Shown: in pieces, positions 18,468-27,869 of the stretch
Position numbering within the stretch: the stretch's first letter is position 1
Layout of the letters: every line of letters starts with the position of its first letter
DNA from: Rhizobium sp. Root1334
Lineage (GTDB): Bacteria; Pseudomonadota; Alphaproteobacteria; Rhizobiales; Rhizobiaceae
DNA length: 64,000 nt
Assembly (NCBI RefSeq): GCF_001426665.1
Contig: NZ_LMEY01000023.1
Span: 471,036 to 535,035, forward strand
Direction: 5' to 3'
Position numbers and translations under genes: made by a program
The notes under the pieces: generated by a model
Database searches by the model: none
What the model saw: the letters and a program-made list of their open reading frames with translations, nothing else
Told to the model about the DNA's origin: nothing

Positions 18468-18965
18468 CTATTTCGGCGTACCGTTTGTCCAGGTAACCGG
18501 CTGCTCAAACAGCGGAATGGTGGAGATCGACATCTTGGCGGAGCCATCGGTCAACTCTCTCGAATGGGCGAGATAAATCAGCGTGTTGTTCTTCTTGTCG
18601 TAAACGCGGGTGACCACCAGCTTCTTCCAGACGAGGGAGAGACCCTCGCGGAACACTTCCTCGCCTCCCTGGCCAAGCTCGATGTCGCCGATCGTCACCG
18701 GACCGGTCTGGCGGCAGGAGATCGAATTGTTGGAGGGATCCTCGAACCAGTTGCCGTTCTTGAGGCGATCGATGACGCTGCGGTCGAAATAGGTGACATG
18801 GCAGGTGATGCCCGCGACCTTGGGATCGCTGACTGCATCGATGGTAATGTCATTGCCGAGCCAGTCGACGCCGACTTCCCCGACCGTTTCGGCTTGCGCG
18901 GAAAGACCGGCGAGGCTTGTCGCGAGAAAAGCGCAGGCGCTGATGAAGCGGATGGGAAGTGGCAT
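18468..18965 (-). CDS. creA: CreA family periplasmic protein
   Basis: A 165-residue exported protein with a signal peptide (MPLPIRFISACAFLATSLAG, cleavage probably after SAQA). The mature part matches the CreA family: GEVGVDWLGNDI at its start, GITCHVTYFDRS, and conserved cysteines in ITCHV and ISCRQ. The biochemical role of CreA is unknown despite the catabolite-regulation name. The ATG at 18965 places the signal peptide correctly; an upstream in-frame start would add non-signal sequence. It is convergent with pncA. Confidence 0.85.
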   Translation of the reverse strand: MPLPIRFISACAFLATSLAGLSAQAETVGEVGVDWLGNDITIDAVSDPKVAGITCHVTYFDRSVIDRLKNGNWFEDPSNNSISCRQTGPVTIGDIELGQGGEEVFREGLSLVWKKLVVTRVYDKKNNTLIYLAHSRELTDGSAKMSISTIPLFEQPVTWTNGTPK

Positions 18966-19036
18966 TGTTGGTTCTCCGGATACGATGCCACTGAAATAGG
19001 ATAGGCAGCCGCCAATGCAAGCGGCCTGCGCGCATA

Positions 19037-20287
19037 TCAACCCGTGCTAGAAAGCGGTTGGCCCGGTCCTATGGCAGCGCGCATCTGGGCTGCGGCGCCG
19101 GCAAGGGCGCGGGCGCTGGCAACAGATGCGGCATGAAGGCTTCCGGCCATGCTCAGCCCGTCACGTCCCAATGCCTTTGCCTCATAAAGTGCCACGTCCG
19201 CCTGTACCATGGCATCGGACAACGAGCCGCCGGGATCGACCATGGCTATGCCGATGCTGACCGTCAGGCCAATTTCCAAGTCACTGTTGGTCTGCACGGG
19301 GGTCGTTCTGACAGCGGTGCAGATCGCCTCGGCAATCTCCGCCACCTCCAACCGGCCAGCGCCGGCAAGGGCGATACCGAATTCTTCGCCGCCCAGGCGC
19401 CCGAGGATACCCCGGCCTGCCAATGTCGCGTGAGCGATCCGGGTGAAGTGGACAAGGGCTGCGTCTCCACCGGCATGCCCATGAAGGTCATTGATCTGCT
19501 TGAACCTGTCCAGATCCAGCAGCATGAACGCCGTCTGCTGCCGGGATCCCGTGGCCGCCGCAAACATGCGCTCGAACGCGGTCATGAAGGCGCGGCGTGA
19601 CAGGGCACCGGTCAGGTCGTCATGGGCGATCATGTGGCGGAGATTGGTGATCATCCAGCCATGCAGCATCAGGATGATGCCCAGAAAGAACAGCGGCATG
19701 ATCAGCAGGCGTGCCGCAAGGAAGGCTGTCGCCCACATCGGCGGAGCAAGCATACTGTTCACAAGGTCGAAGCCGGTCATGGCCGTTACGACCCGAAAGG
19801 CATGAAGGAGAGCGACCAGGAAAGCCATGACGCAGCAAAACAGCATGTATGGTGCGATCGCCCGTTCCTCTGGCCAATGGCGCAGGATGGTCGCGCCGAT
19901 GAGAACGCAGATGAGGCTCAAAAGCCCGTTGCCGATCACGATGCGTGCCAGGTGACTATGAGCGCCGTGGCTGAAGAACAGTAGTGCTGCGGAGACACCT
20001 GCAAGGCTGACGGCGATCAGCCATGCTCCGGGGAGCGTGCAGCCCAGGAACTGCCGAAAGCCGCTGAGCATCACAAGTCCGGCGGCGACTATCAGTATCC
20101 CGCCGGCTACCGTGTGAAACCACACAGGAACGATGCTGGCCGTCAGGGCCACAGATGCCGCAAGTGCTGTCAAAAAACACGCTGCACTGAAGCTTGCGAC
20201 CCCCGGCACGCCGGTTTTGCGCAGCGACAGGAGCACGGGAAATGTGACCAAAAGGGAAATGACTGCAATAGCGGAAAGAAAGCTCAT
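19037..20287 (-). CDS. Membrane-bound diguanylate cyclase (GGDEF) without I-site
   Basis: A 416-residue protein with about six to seven N-terminal transmembrane helices (residues 1-215) and a C-terminal GGDEF domain (about 235-390). The domain starts with the conserved HDDLTGALSRRAF and carries GGEEF, the active form of the catalytic loop, so it should make c-di-GMP. The RxxD product-inhibition site that normally lies five residues before GGEEF is absent (AGRG instead). The ATG at 20287 has a CAGGAA site upstream. The sensory region shows no recognised ligand domain. Confidence 0.9.
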   Translation of the reverse strand: MSFLSAIAVISLLVTFPVLLSLRKTGVPGVASFSAACFLTALAASVALTASIVPVWFHTVAGGILIVAAGLVMLSGFRQFLGCTLPGAWLIAVSLAGVSAALLFFSHGAHSHLARIVIGNGLLSLICVLIGATILRHWPEERAIAPYMLFCCVMAFLVALLHAFRVVTAMTGFDLVNSMLAPPMWATAFLAARLLIMPLFFLGIILMLHGWMITNLRHMIAHDDLTGALSRRAFMTAFERMFAAATGSRQQTAFMLLDLDRFKQINDLHGHAGGDAALVHFTRIAHATLAGRGILGRLGGEEFGIALAGAGRLEVAEIAEAICTAVRTTPVQTNSDLEIGLTVSIGIAMVDPGGSLSDAMVQADVALYEAKALGRDGLSMAGSLHAASVASARALAGAAAQMRAAIGPGQPLSSTG

Positions 20288-21091
20288 AGGCGCGGATTCC
20301 TGCCGGGTGGTGCTCAAAAAAGTTTGGTCCGGTGAAGCGGATAAGGCCAAATTCGTAGTCTCAGCGACTTAATTTTTTTAATCGAAAATCGCAGCAATTT
20401 TAATCAGTCCGGCAATAGGGTGCAATTTCCACGGGTATACGTTGCGTGAAGCGGGAAATGCCTCCGGGCTCCTCAAATCCAGGCTGCCCCGATGTTCCGT
20501 CAGGCTCCAAAACGCCCCGGCGGCAGGGGATAGAGGAAAAATCCAGCGCGTAAGAAACGGGTGGCGCGAATGCGCAACTCAAAGGATAACTGTGACCCTA
20601 AGCTGCAGAAATCGCCATGCCGAAGGCGGCGCCGTCTCCTCGTTCCAGGCGGCCTGGATCACGCATGTTGCCGGGCCAGGAGCAGGCTGCTGCCGATAAA
20701 AACCACGGATCATGTGAGCGTCTCCTTATTCTCGCCAAAAATAAAAGCTCTGAGACCGGACGCAAATGCAGTTTTTTGAGCTTCAGGTTGAACGCAGGCG
20801 TTGATGCGCCGGAGTTCCAACTGATTGCCAGACCATGATGTCCTGGGCGGGGAGGGTTGTCCTCATCGCTTTTTTGCCTGCGGCAGGTGCCGCTCTCCTG
20901 TGCCCACCATGCTCCCTGATTTTCTTGGAGCCCGTGTAAAGGAATTGGTTACCATACTTTGTCATTCTTTTGATCGACCGGCAGGCCCCGGCAAGCGCGC
21001 AATTTGGCGCAAACTGGGCTTTGGACCGGCCTCGGCGGCAATGTGCCTTGTTGCTCTCCGATTGAGTAATGCGTTTCGGGTAACGAGTATC
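20288..21091. other. 800-base region without a supported gene
   Basis: This stretch separates the divergent GGDEF and DUF2778 genes. It contains an A/T-rich part (20365-20405) likely to hold promoters. No open frame here has convincing composition, a ribosome-binding site and a recognisable product. An in-frame extension of the DUF2778 gene back to 20825 is open but low in family-like sequence. I saw no riboswitch or tRNA. Confidence 0.5.
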
Positions 21092-22240
21092 ATGGCGTTT
21101 GCAGCAGAAAAATGCAGTCATCCCGCATCTTCCGGCCGACCGGGCGCGCGTTCCAGGCCGTTGTCGCGTTTGCTCGCGGGGGCGACCGTTACCGGCATCG
21201 GCATTGCCGCTTCCATATGGATGGTCGCGACTTTCGCGGCGATGCAGGGCATGGGCTCGTCACTGCCGTCCAACAAAGGTCCGCGGCTTGAGGCTTCATT
21301 GGGGCTCAAACCGATCATCCACGCCACCCCGCAACAGCGTGTTGTACATCTTTCCAAGTTTTCGCGGATCACCGTTCTGCCGCGTATGAATCTCGTCGCC
21401 ACGGCGGTTCCGCAAAAGAGCCTGGCCGCAATCGCGATGGCCAAGCCCGCTGTGGATTTTGCCGAAAAGACGCAGGTTCTGGCGCTGGCGACGGCTGCTG
21501 CGGCCAGAGGCGATGCGATCATTACCGGCTCGACGCCGGTCACGGCCAACGCGCTTGTCGAGACCGTGTCATTGAAAGAACAGGGACTTGGCAAGCCCTT
21601 CAGTCTGGTCATGCCGGAACCGGCATCGTCGCTGAACGGCATGCTTCCTGATCTCGGACCGGTGCCATTGGCGAAACCGCGCGGCATCGCCGATGCCGTC
21701 CGCAAGTCCGATGACAAGGCAACGAAGCCGGCAGCCAAGGAGCTTGCCTACGCCAAGCCTGATTTGCCGATGGACGACGACAACGAGGTTCGTCCGTCGT
21801 TCCGCGGCAAGCGAGGGGTGGCCTACTATGACATCTCGGCCGGCGTCGTCTACATGCCGAACGGCGAGAGGCTGGAAGCGCATTCCGGTATCGGCAAGAT
21901 GCGCGACAATCCCGATTACGTTCACGTCAAGATGAAGGGGCCGACACCGCCCGGAACCTACAAGGTGACGATGCGCGAGTCGCTCTTTCATGGTGTCGCC
22001 GCAGTTCGCCTGACCCCGGTGGATGGCGTCGCGCCGCATGGCCGTGACGGCCTGCTCGCGCACAGCTATCTCCTGAGAAACCGCGGCGATTCCCATGGCT
22101 GCGTCGCCTTTGAGGAATATCCCCGCTTCCTGAAGGCGTTCAAACGCGGCGAGATCACTCATATGGTCATCGTCAAGAGCATGAAGGGTTTCTCAGCTCC
22201 CAAGCGCACCTTTGCTTCGCTGTTTTCCAAGGGCGCGTAG
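21092..22240 (+). CDS. DUF2778 domain protein (L,D-transpeptidase-like), membrane anchored
   Basis: The C-terminal 130 residues form a DUF2778 domain, a distant L,D-transpeptidase (YkuD-like) fold, with the catalytic-type HSYLLRNRGDSHGCVAF stretch (His, Ser, Cys) near residue 330. A hydrophobic segment (GATVTGIGIAASIWMVATFA, about residues 30-50) anchors the protein, followed by a long, low-complexity linker. This suggests a periplasmic cell-wall-related enzyme. The start is uncertain: ATG 21092 was chosen, but the frame is open to 20825. A 19-bp terminator hairpin follows. Confidence 0.75.
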   Translation: MAFAAEKCSHPASSGRPGARSRPLSRLLAGATVTGIGIAASIWMVATFAAMQGMGSSLPSNKGPRLEASLGLKPIIHATPQQRVVHLSKFSRITVLPRMNLVATAVPQKSLAAIAMAKPAVDFAEKTQVLALATAAAARGDAIITGSTPVTANALVETVSLKEQGLGKPFSLVMPEPASSLNGMLPDLGPVPLAKPRGIADAVRKSDDKATKPAAKELAYAKPDLPMDDDNEVRPSFRGKRGVAYYDISAGVVYMPNGERLEAHSGIGKMRDNPDYVHVKMKGPTPPGTYKVTMRESLFHGVAAVRLTPVDGVAPHGRDGLLAHSYLLRNRGDSHGCVAFEEYPRFLKAFKRGEITHMVIVKSMKGFSAPKRTFASLFSKGA

Positions 22241-22276
22241 ACCGGCGCGCTTCGATTTTCGGCAAAATCTGACGAT

Positions 22277-22327
22277 ACGCATCCAGGCCGCGAAATCTGA
22301 ATGGTTTCGCGGCCTGGATGCGTTTTA
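22277..22327 (+). terminator. Exceptionally long perfect terminator hairpin
   Basis: Arms 22277-22295 and 22305-22323 are perfectly complementary over 19 bp with a nine-base loop, followed by TTTTA. It lies 37 bases after the DUF2778 gene. Confidence 0.85.
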
Positions 22328-22466
22328 TCACACCATCCCCTCGCCAACGGTTTCACACACAGGGCCAGCCCAGCTTTGCCCCTCGTTTCTACGCCTCCAT
22401 CTACCCATTACAGACCGAAAGACATGTCATTTAAGATATGCTAATATAAGGTATTGGGAGGGGGAA

Positions 22467-23414
22467 ATGTTTGCTCCTTATCGAGTAGGCGTCATTGCGT
22501 TTGGTTTGCTGGCCTTCGATGTTGCGCCATTGAAGGCTGTTGAGTCGATCGGCAAGGCGGTTGAAATCAAAACTGCCGTGACGGGCACGCGTGGCGACCT
22601 GTCAATCAACGACCCGGTGTTCCAGGACGAGCGGATCCGAACGTCAAAATCGGGCCTCGGCCAGTTTATCTTCCGGGACGGGACCAAGCTCGCGGTTGGA
22701 TGGGGCTCATCCGTCGTGGTCGATAAATTCGTTTTCGACGGCTCCAATTCCGTGAAGAAGCTGACAATCAAGGCTGCCAAAGGGACTTTTCGCTGGGTCA
22801 GCGGAAAATCCAACCACACAGCCTATGAAATTTTGACGCCGGCCGGGACGATCGGCGTGCGAGGAACGGCCTTCGATTTCTATATCGGTGGGGATGGGAC
22901 GACGGCCGTGGTGCTGCTCGGCGGCGCGGCGAGTTTTTGTGGGGCGGGTGGTTGCCGGCAGTTGATGCGGCGTTGCGATTACGTCGTCGCCAGACGCAGC
23001 GGTGCCGTGACCGATGTCCGCCGGGTTGATCGCGGCATCTTTACCACACTTGGCACCACCAAGGCTCTGCCATTCCTGTCCGGCAGTCAAAAGCTTACCG
23101 CCAGCGGCGGTTACGGCGGTTGTGGTCTTGCGAGAGCGGTCGATATCAAGCCGAACGATGTTCCCAAGCAAGTGCGACCAACGCCCAAGGAGCAAAAACC
23201 GGACCGCGACAAGCCAGATCGTGATAAACCGGACAAGGATAAACCGGACAAGGACAAACCAGACCGGGACAAGCCGGATCGTGATAAGCCAGACCGTGAC
23301 AGACCGGATCATGACAGACCCGACCATGACAGGCCGGATCATGACCGTAACCACGACAAGAACGATAGGGGCAATGGCGATCGTAACGAGCCTGACAGGC
23401 CCGGTAACCGATGA
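22467..23414 (+). CDS. FecR-domain protein with C-terminal PDRDK repeats
   Basis: A 315-residue protein with an N-terminal hydrophobic/signal segment (about residues 5-22) and a FecR-type beta domain (about 25-150: GDLSINDPVFQDERIRTSKSG, FRDGTKLAVGWGSSVVVDKF, and TPAGTIGVRGTAFD, the classic FecR ending). A cysteine-containing region follows, and the C-terminus is a ten-fold PDRDK-like charged repeat ending PDRPGNR. The start has a strong GGGAGGGGGA site. It faces the CHASE2 adenylate cyclase gene, whose stop lies 44 bases away. FecR-domain and CHASE2-cyclase genes often neighbour each other in Rhizobiales, suggesting a shared envelope-sensing role. Confidence 0.85.
   Translation: MFAPYRVGVIAFGLLAFDVAPLKAVESIGKAVEIKTAVTGTRGDLSINDPVFQDERIRTSKSGLGQFIFRDGTKLAVGWGSSVVVDKFVFDGSNSVKKLTIKAAKGTFRWVSGKSNHTAYEILTPAGTIGVRGTAFDFYIGGDGTTAVVLLGGAASFCGAGGCRQLMRRCDYVVARRSGAVTDVRRVDRGIFTTLGTTKALPFLSGSQKLTASGGYGGCGLARAVDIKPNDVPKQVRPTPKEQKPDRDKPDRDKPDKDKPDKDKPDRDKPDRDKPDRDRPDHDRPDHDRPDHDRNHDKNDRGNGDRNEPDRPGNR
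23199..23348 (+). repeat. Ten tandem 15-bp repeats encoding PD(R/K/H)D(K/R)
   Basis: Ten in-frame 15-base units encode PDRDK, PDRDK, PDKDK, PDKDK, PDRDK, PDRDK, PDRDR and three PDHDR. Sub-types cluster in blocks, as expected from unequal crossing over or slippage. The repeat forms a highly charged, proline-punctuated tail. Confidence 0.95.
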
Positions 23415-23457
23415 CCAATGGCGCTATGACGGGGCCAGGACGACTGGGACCGGATAT

Positions 23458-25689
23458 TCAGCGGGTAGGGCTGGAGGACGGTATTTCCGGGGCGCCACTT
23501 GCGTAGATGGGGCCATCGTCTTCCTTTTGAGCCGCGCTGTGCGAAAAATGTTCGGTCCGGCGTGAGATGCGGCGATAGAACTCTGTCAAATTGACCGGTA
23601 GTACAGTTGCCTTCACTTTTGCGGCCTGCAGGAGTTTTCGTATGACCGGGGACTTGGACGCCAGTGCTTCGATCATCTGCAGATGGATGCTTTTCAGATC
23701 GTGAAACTCTGCGGAGGCGGCGACACGGTCGTCGCCGATCACCGCGAAGGTGCGCGTCCTTGTACTCTTGCCCTTGAGCGGCAAAGCGCCGGCTTCCAGC
23801 AAGGCATAATGCGACGCGCGATCCGCGGTGCTCTCCGAGATGAGTATGTCGAAACAGACCTCCTTGCAGGCTGTTTCAATACGCGCTGTGACGTTGACGG
23901 TATCGCCAACGGCGGAATAGTTGAAATGCGTCTCCGCGCCCATATTGCCGACGCAGGCGAGGCCGGTATGAATGCCTATGCCAATACCAACGGTCCGCTC
24001 GAGTCCAAATCCGAAGGCGTCCTCGGCATTGAGACGGGCAAGGGTCTCCCGCATACCCAGCGCCGCACGGACCGCTTTCCCAGGATGATCGGTGACATCG
24101 ACGGGTGCATTCCAGAAAGCCATGATCGAGTCGCCGATAAACTTGTCGAGCGTGCCTTCGTTGGCGATGACGTGACGGCTTAGCGCGTCAAGAAAGGTGT
24201 TCAGGAAGCCGACGACTTCGGCGGGCGTCAACCGTTCGCTGATCTCGGTGAAATTTCTGACATCGACAAACATTACCGTCAGTTCCCGGTCATCGCCGCC
24301 AAGACGTAGGGCGTTCTGGGTGTGCTCGATGCGATAGAGCAGTGATGGGGAAAGGTAGTGACCGAAGGCCAGCCGGACTTCGCGCCGCTCCCGGTCTATC
24401 ACCAGAAACCGGAATGCCGTTGCGGCGAAATGCGTGATGGAGCCGCTGACAATGGGTGCCAGCGGGTCGAAGAGAAGCCCGCCATAGATGAATGCACTCC
24501 ATGATGCGGCAAGAGCGAGCGCTGTGATCGAAAGGCCGCAGGCCAGCGCAATTGCCGGACTGAGAAAGGTGGTCAGGAAAACCAGCAGGCTGCCCGCCAC
24601 CGCGATAGACAGGATTTCAAGTCCATCGGCCCAATCGGGGCGCGACAGAAAATGCCCTGACAGAATCTGCTCAACGATCTGGGCTTGAAGCGAGACACCA
24701 GGGACATTTTCGCCGAGCGCCGTTGTTCTTATGTCCTGAAGGCCGGCGGCGGACGTGCCCACGAAGATGATGCTGCCGTTGATCTTGGCTGCTGTCCCTT
24801 CCGGGATATCGCCGTCAGCCAGCAGTTCCCGCGTTGAAATATAGCGGCCGGCATTGTCAGGCGTGACATGGAGCCACAATTCTCCCGCGGCGGTCACCGG
24901 AACGACGAAGTCGCCAATCTTGATCCTGGTTATCGTGTCGGGCACATCGGCCGCATCTGCGAGCAGATAGGTGGAGGCGCCCTGGGCGACGCGCAATGCT
25001 TCCAGTGCAAGGTTTGGATAGAGTTGTTCGCCGTCGCTGAGCAGCAAGGGTACGGTGCGCACCACCGACGACGGGTCGCCGGGCGTCAGGCTGATATGCC
25101 CGAGACCTGCGGCATTGGCCTCAAGTTGCGGCCGCAGCGGCGTTGAACCGAGGATTTGCGGGGGTGCATTGAACGGCGGCTCACCGGTAAAGGCAAAGCC
25201 GGCCTTCATTTCGGGGCGGCTGTTTCCTTTGTTCGACAGTGCAAACCCGAGCACGACGGGTTTCCCGGCAATCGCTTGCGCGAAAATTTCGTCATTGTCC
25301 GGCAGTCGCGCAAGCAGCGACGGGTCGATCCCCGCGATGTCGCGAATGACGGTGCGGGGCGAAAGACGGTCGGGCTCTGAAAAGAGGATGTCAAAGGCGA
25401 TCGCAGAAGCGCCCATGGCGGAAAGGCGGACGACCAGCTTAGCCATCCGATCCCGTGGCCACGGCCACTGGCCGAACTCCTCAAGCGAAGCTTCGTCTAT
25501 GTCCAATACATGAACCGGCATATCCTGAAAGGTACGCGGCGCGATGCGCTGATATTCATCAAATGCGACTTCGCGGGCCTGTCGCAGCAGCGGCGGGTCG
25601 CTTGCCCGCAGGATCGTAAGGATCGCGACAATCACCAGACCGACAATGACGCCAATTTGCTGCGCGCGTGTCATGACTATGCCATCCAC
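23458..25689 (-). CDS. CHASE2-domain adenylate cyclase
   Basis: A 743-residue class III nucleotidyl cyclase. After one N-terminal transmembrane helix (about residues 8-28) comes an extracytoplasmic CHASE2 sensor domain (about 35-345, including HVLDIDEASLEEFGQWPWPRD), three transmembrane helices (about 355-430), and a cytoplasmic cyclase domain (about 465-640). Metal-binding aspartates are in MFVDVRNFT and FIGDSIMAFW, the base-selecting lysine in LDKFIGD, and Asn/Arg in GDTVNVTARIE. The second base-selecting position is Ser (NYSAVGD), a class IIIb-like pattern. The start could be ATG 25689 or 25674; a GGGG-rich site lies just before the first. Confidence 0.92.
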   Translation of the reverse strand: MDGIVMTRAQQIGVIVGLVIVAILTILRASDPPLLRQAREVAFDEYQRIAPRTFQDMPVHVLDIDEASLEEFGQWPWPRDRMAKLVVRLSAMGASAIAFDILFSEPDRLSPRTVIRDIAGIDPSLLARLPDNDEIFAQAIAGKPVVLGFALSNKGNSRPEMKAGFAFTGEPPFNAPPQILGSTPLRPQLEANAAGLGHISLTPGDPSSVVRTVPLLLSDGEQLYPNLALEALRVAQGASTYLLADAADVPDTITRIKIGDFVVPVTAAGELWLHVTPDNAGRYISTRELLADGDIPEGTAAKINGSIIFVGTSAAGLQDIRTTALGENVPGVSLQAQIVEQILSGHFLSRPDWADGLEILSIAVAGSLLVFLTTFLSPAIALACGLSITALALAASWSAFIYGGLLFDPLAPIVSGSITHFAATAFRFLVIDRERREVRLAFGHYLSPSLLYRIEHTQNALRLGGDDRELTVMFVDVRNFTEISERLTPAEVVGFLNTFLDALSRHVIANEGTLDKFIGDSIMAFWNAPVDVTDHPGKAVRAALGMRETLARLNAEDAFGFGLERTVGIGIGIHTGLACVGNMGAETHFNYSAVGDTVNVTARIETACKEVCFDILISESTADRASHYALLEAGALPLKGKSTRTRTFAVIGDDRVAASAEFHDLKSIHLQMIEALASKSPVIRKLLQAAKVKATVLPVNLTEFYRRISRRTEHFSHSAAQKEDDGPIYASGAPEIPSSSPTR

Positions 25690-25866
25690 CCCTAAGACCG
25701 GTTGAACTTAGCACAAGCGATGACAATGGGGAAAACAGGCATATCTGGCTTTGGGAGTGCCTCCTTATGAGACAGCGGGTCAGCGCGCCCGTGTGCGCAA
25801 GGTTGGGGAATTGCCACCGCGAGCACCGTGCTTTAATCCCGTCTACACTCTCTGGGGGTGGCTTTC

Positions 25867-27669
25867 ATGCGAATCAATGCGATCACGAATTGGGCCTACG
25901 GCGTGACAGTCGTCCTGACCGTGCTTTCGGGCGGCGCTTTCATCCTGTCCACCAACAGTGCCAACGAGGAGCGGTTGGCGGTCGAAGAGCATCTGGCGCT
26001 GGATACGCTCGCGGAAGAATTGGCGCTCGGGGCCGAGGAGCGAAGCGACGAAGCCCGTCTGTATGTCATGCGCGGTGACGAACGCCATCTGGAAGCGTTT
26101 CACGCGAAGGAAGGCGAGGAGCGCCGCCGTGAGGCGGCGATCAAGAGTATCAAGGAACAGGGCGCCTCATCCGCAGAACTGGCAGCGCTTCAAGAGGTCG
26201 AGCTGGATGCCGAGGCACTGGACAAGATCGAGGCTGCCGCTATTGGCACCTATCGCAACGGCGATCAAGCGGCAGCACGGGAGGCACTCTTTGGTGCTGA
26301 ACATGAACGCCTGCAGACGGATCTGCTCGATAGTGTCGGGCGGTTTCGCGATCTGACCGGGGCCCGTACCGGCGCTGCGCTGAATGCTGCGCGGTTACGA
26401 AGCGACTGGTTCGGTGTCGTCGCCAAGACGATGCTGGGGCTGACGGCGGCACTGTTCCTCGGTGTTCTCTATTTCGTCCTCAAGCGCCGCATCGCCATGC
26501 CGCTGACGCGTATGACCGGTATCGTTACACGGCTGGCAAAGCAGGATTATGCCGTGGACGTTCCGCTGGATCAGCGCCGCGATGAAATCGGCGAAATGAA
26601 CGAAGCCATCCATATTTTTCGTGCCAATGGGCTGGAACGCGACCGGCTGGATGCGGAGAGCCGGCTCGACCAGCAGACCAAGGATTTGATCCTGCAGATG
26701 ATGCACCGGCTGCAAGCTTGCCAAACGCAGAGCGAACTGGCCGACGTGGTGGCGCGGTTCGCACCGCAGATATTTCCCAATCTCGCCGGTCACCTCTATG
26801 TCTTGAACGAAAGCCGGACACTGCTGTCGACCGTTGGAAGCTGGCTCGATCCGCAGCAATCGGCAGCATCCTTTGCGTCCAGCGCCTGCTGGGGACTGCG
26901 GCGGGGCCGTCCGCATCTGAGCAACCGCGGTCACAGCGACATTGCCTGCCAGCATCTCGAGGAGACCAATGTCGCCGGTCTTTGCGTACCGCTGACGGCG
27001 CAGGGCGATACGATCGGGCTTCTGTATTTCGAGGAGCGTTCCGGGGCGGTGACGGACGTCGAAACCTCACGCCTCTATCTGGAGCTGATTGCAGAAAACA
27101 TCGGCCTTGCCGTTGCCAATCTTCAATTGCGCGAGAAGCTCACCCATCTTGCCGTGCGCGATGCGCTGACGGGGCTGTTCAACCGGCGCTGGCTGGATGA
27201 GACCCTCAACCGCCACGCACGCGAGGAGGCAACCGATCCGCTGGCCTGCCTGATGATCGATATCGATTATTTCAAGCGCTTCAACGACGAGTTCGGGCAT
27301 GATGCCGGCGATGTCGTCATGCAATATGTGGCGCAGATCGTCATCGACACGGTGGGGGAATCCGGTAGTGCCTACCGCTTTGGCGGCGAGGAATTCACCG
27401 TGCTCCTGCCGGGGATGACTGAGGCGGCAGGCTTCGAATTTGCCGAACAGCTAAGGACCAGGATCGCGACGGCGCCCTTGTCGCACCGCGGCCGAATCCT
27501 AGGATCGGTGGCCGTTTCCATCGGCGTTGCATCCGCTCCCGCAGGCGGAACGGTGCCGACATTGCTGACGCGGGCAGATGCAGCGCTCCTGAATGCCAAG
27601 GCGAGCGGGCGCAACATGACGGTATCGGCCGGAAAATTGATCCTGGGCGACATGCAGGATTCCGCGTAG
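25867..27669 (+). CDS. Membrane diguanylate cyclase with HAMP, GAF and GGDEF domains
   Basis: A 600-residue signalling protein. Two transmembrane helices (about residues 10-30 and 182-202) bracket a helical periplasmic sensor. A HAMP domain follows (about 203-260), then a GAF domain (about 280-425), and a GGDEF domain (about 435-590) with RDALTGLFNRRWLDE and an active GGEEF loop. No RxxD inhibitory site precedes the loop. The ATG at 25867 has a CTGGGGGTGG site; a GTG nine bases upstream overlaps that site. It is divergent from the CHASE2 cyclase, so both c-di-GMP and cAMP signalling genes share this locus. Confidence 0.9.
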   Translation: MRINAITNWAYGVTVVLTVLSGGAFILSTNSANEERLAVEEHLALDTLAEELALGAEERSDEARLYVMRGDERHLEAFHAKEGEERRREAAIKSIKEQGASSAELAALQEVELDAEALDKIEAAAIGTYRNGDQAAAREALFGAEHERLQTDLLDSVGRFRDLTGARTGAALNAARLRSDWFGVVAKTMLGLTAALFLGVLYFVLKRRIAMPLTRMTGIVTRLAKQDYAVDVPLDQRRDEIGEMNEAIHIFRANGLERDRLDAESRLDQQTKDLILQMMHRLQACQTQSELADVVARFAPQIFPNLAGHLYVLNESRTLLSTVGSWLDPQQSAASFASSACWGLRRGRPHLSNRGHSDIACQHLEETNVAGLCVPLTAQGDTIGLLYFEERSGAVTDVETSRLYLELIAENIGLAVANLQLREKLTHLAVRDALTGLFNRRWLDETLNRHAREEATDPLACLMIDIDYFKRFNDEFGHDAGDVVMQYVAQIVIDTVGESGSAYRFGGEEFTVLLPGMTEAAGFEFAEQLRTRIATAPLSHRGRILGSVAVSIGVASAPAGGTVPTLLTRADAALLNAKASGRNMTVSAGKLILGDMQDSA

Positions 27670-27869
27670 AAGCAGCTTATCTGTCACAGGCTTTCTTCAC
27701 GCCGTTAGGCGGCCTGCAAAACGCCTGCCAGGCGTGGCGTTCACCTCTAAACGCAAAAACACTTTCAAAAAAAACGCATACAGTCAAAAATCGTTGGCCC
27801 GCTATGGTTTCACAACGTGCATTCGGGAGAAATGCATGGAAGCACGAACGTATTCTGGGAGGAGTGGTT

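Noticed and set aside
20400-20760. A possible riboswitch in the gap upstream of the DUF2778 gene
   Set aside because: I looked for cobalamin, TPP and SAM-type core motifs and found no convincing match; downstream gene context also does not fit.
23199-23348. CRISPR-like array in the FecR gene
   Set aside because: The units are 15-base direct repeats without spacers, in frame in a protein gene.
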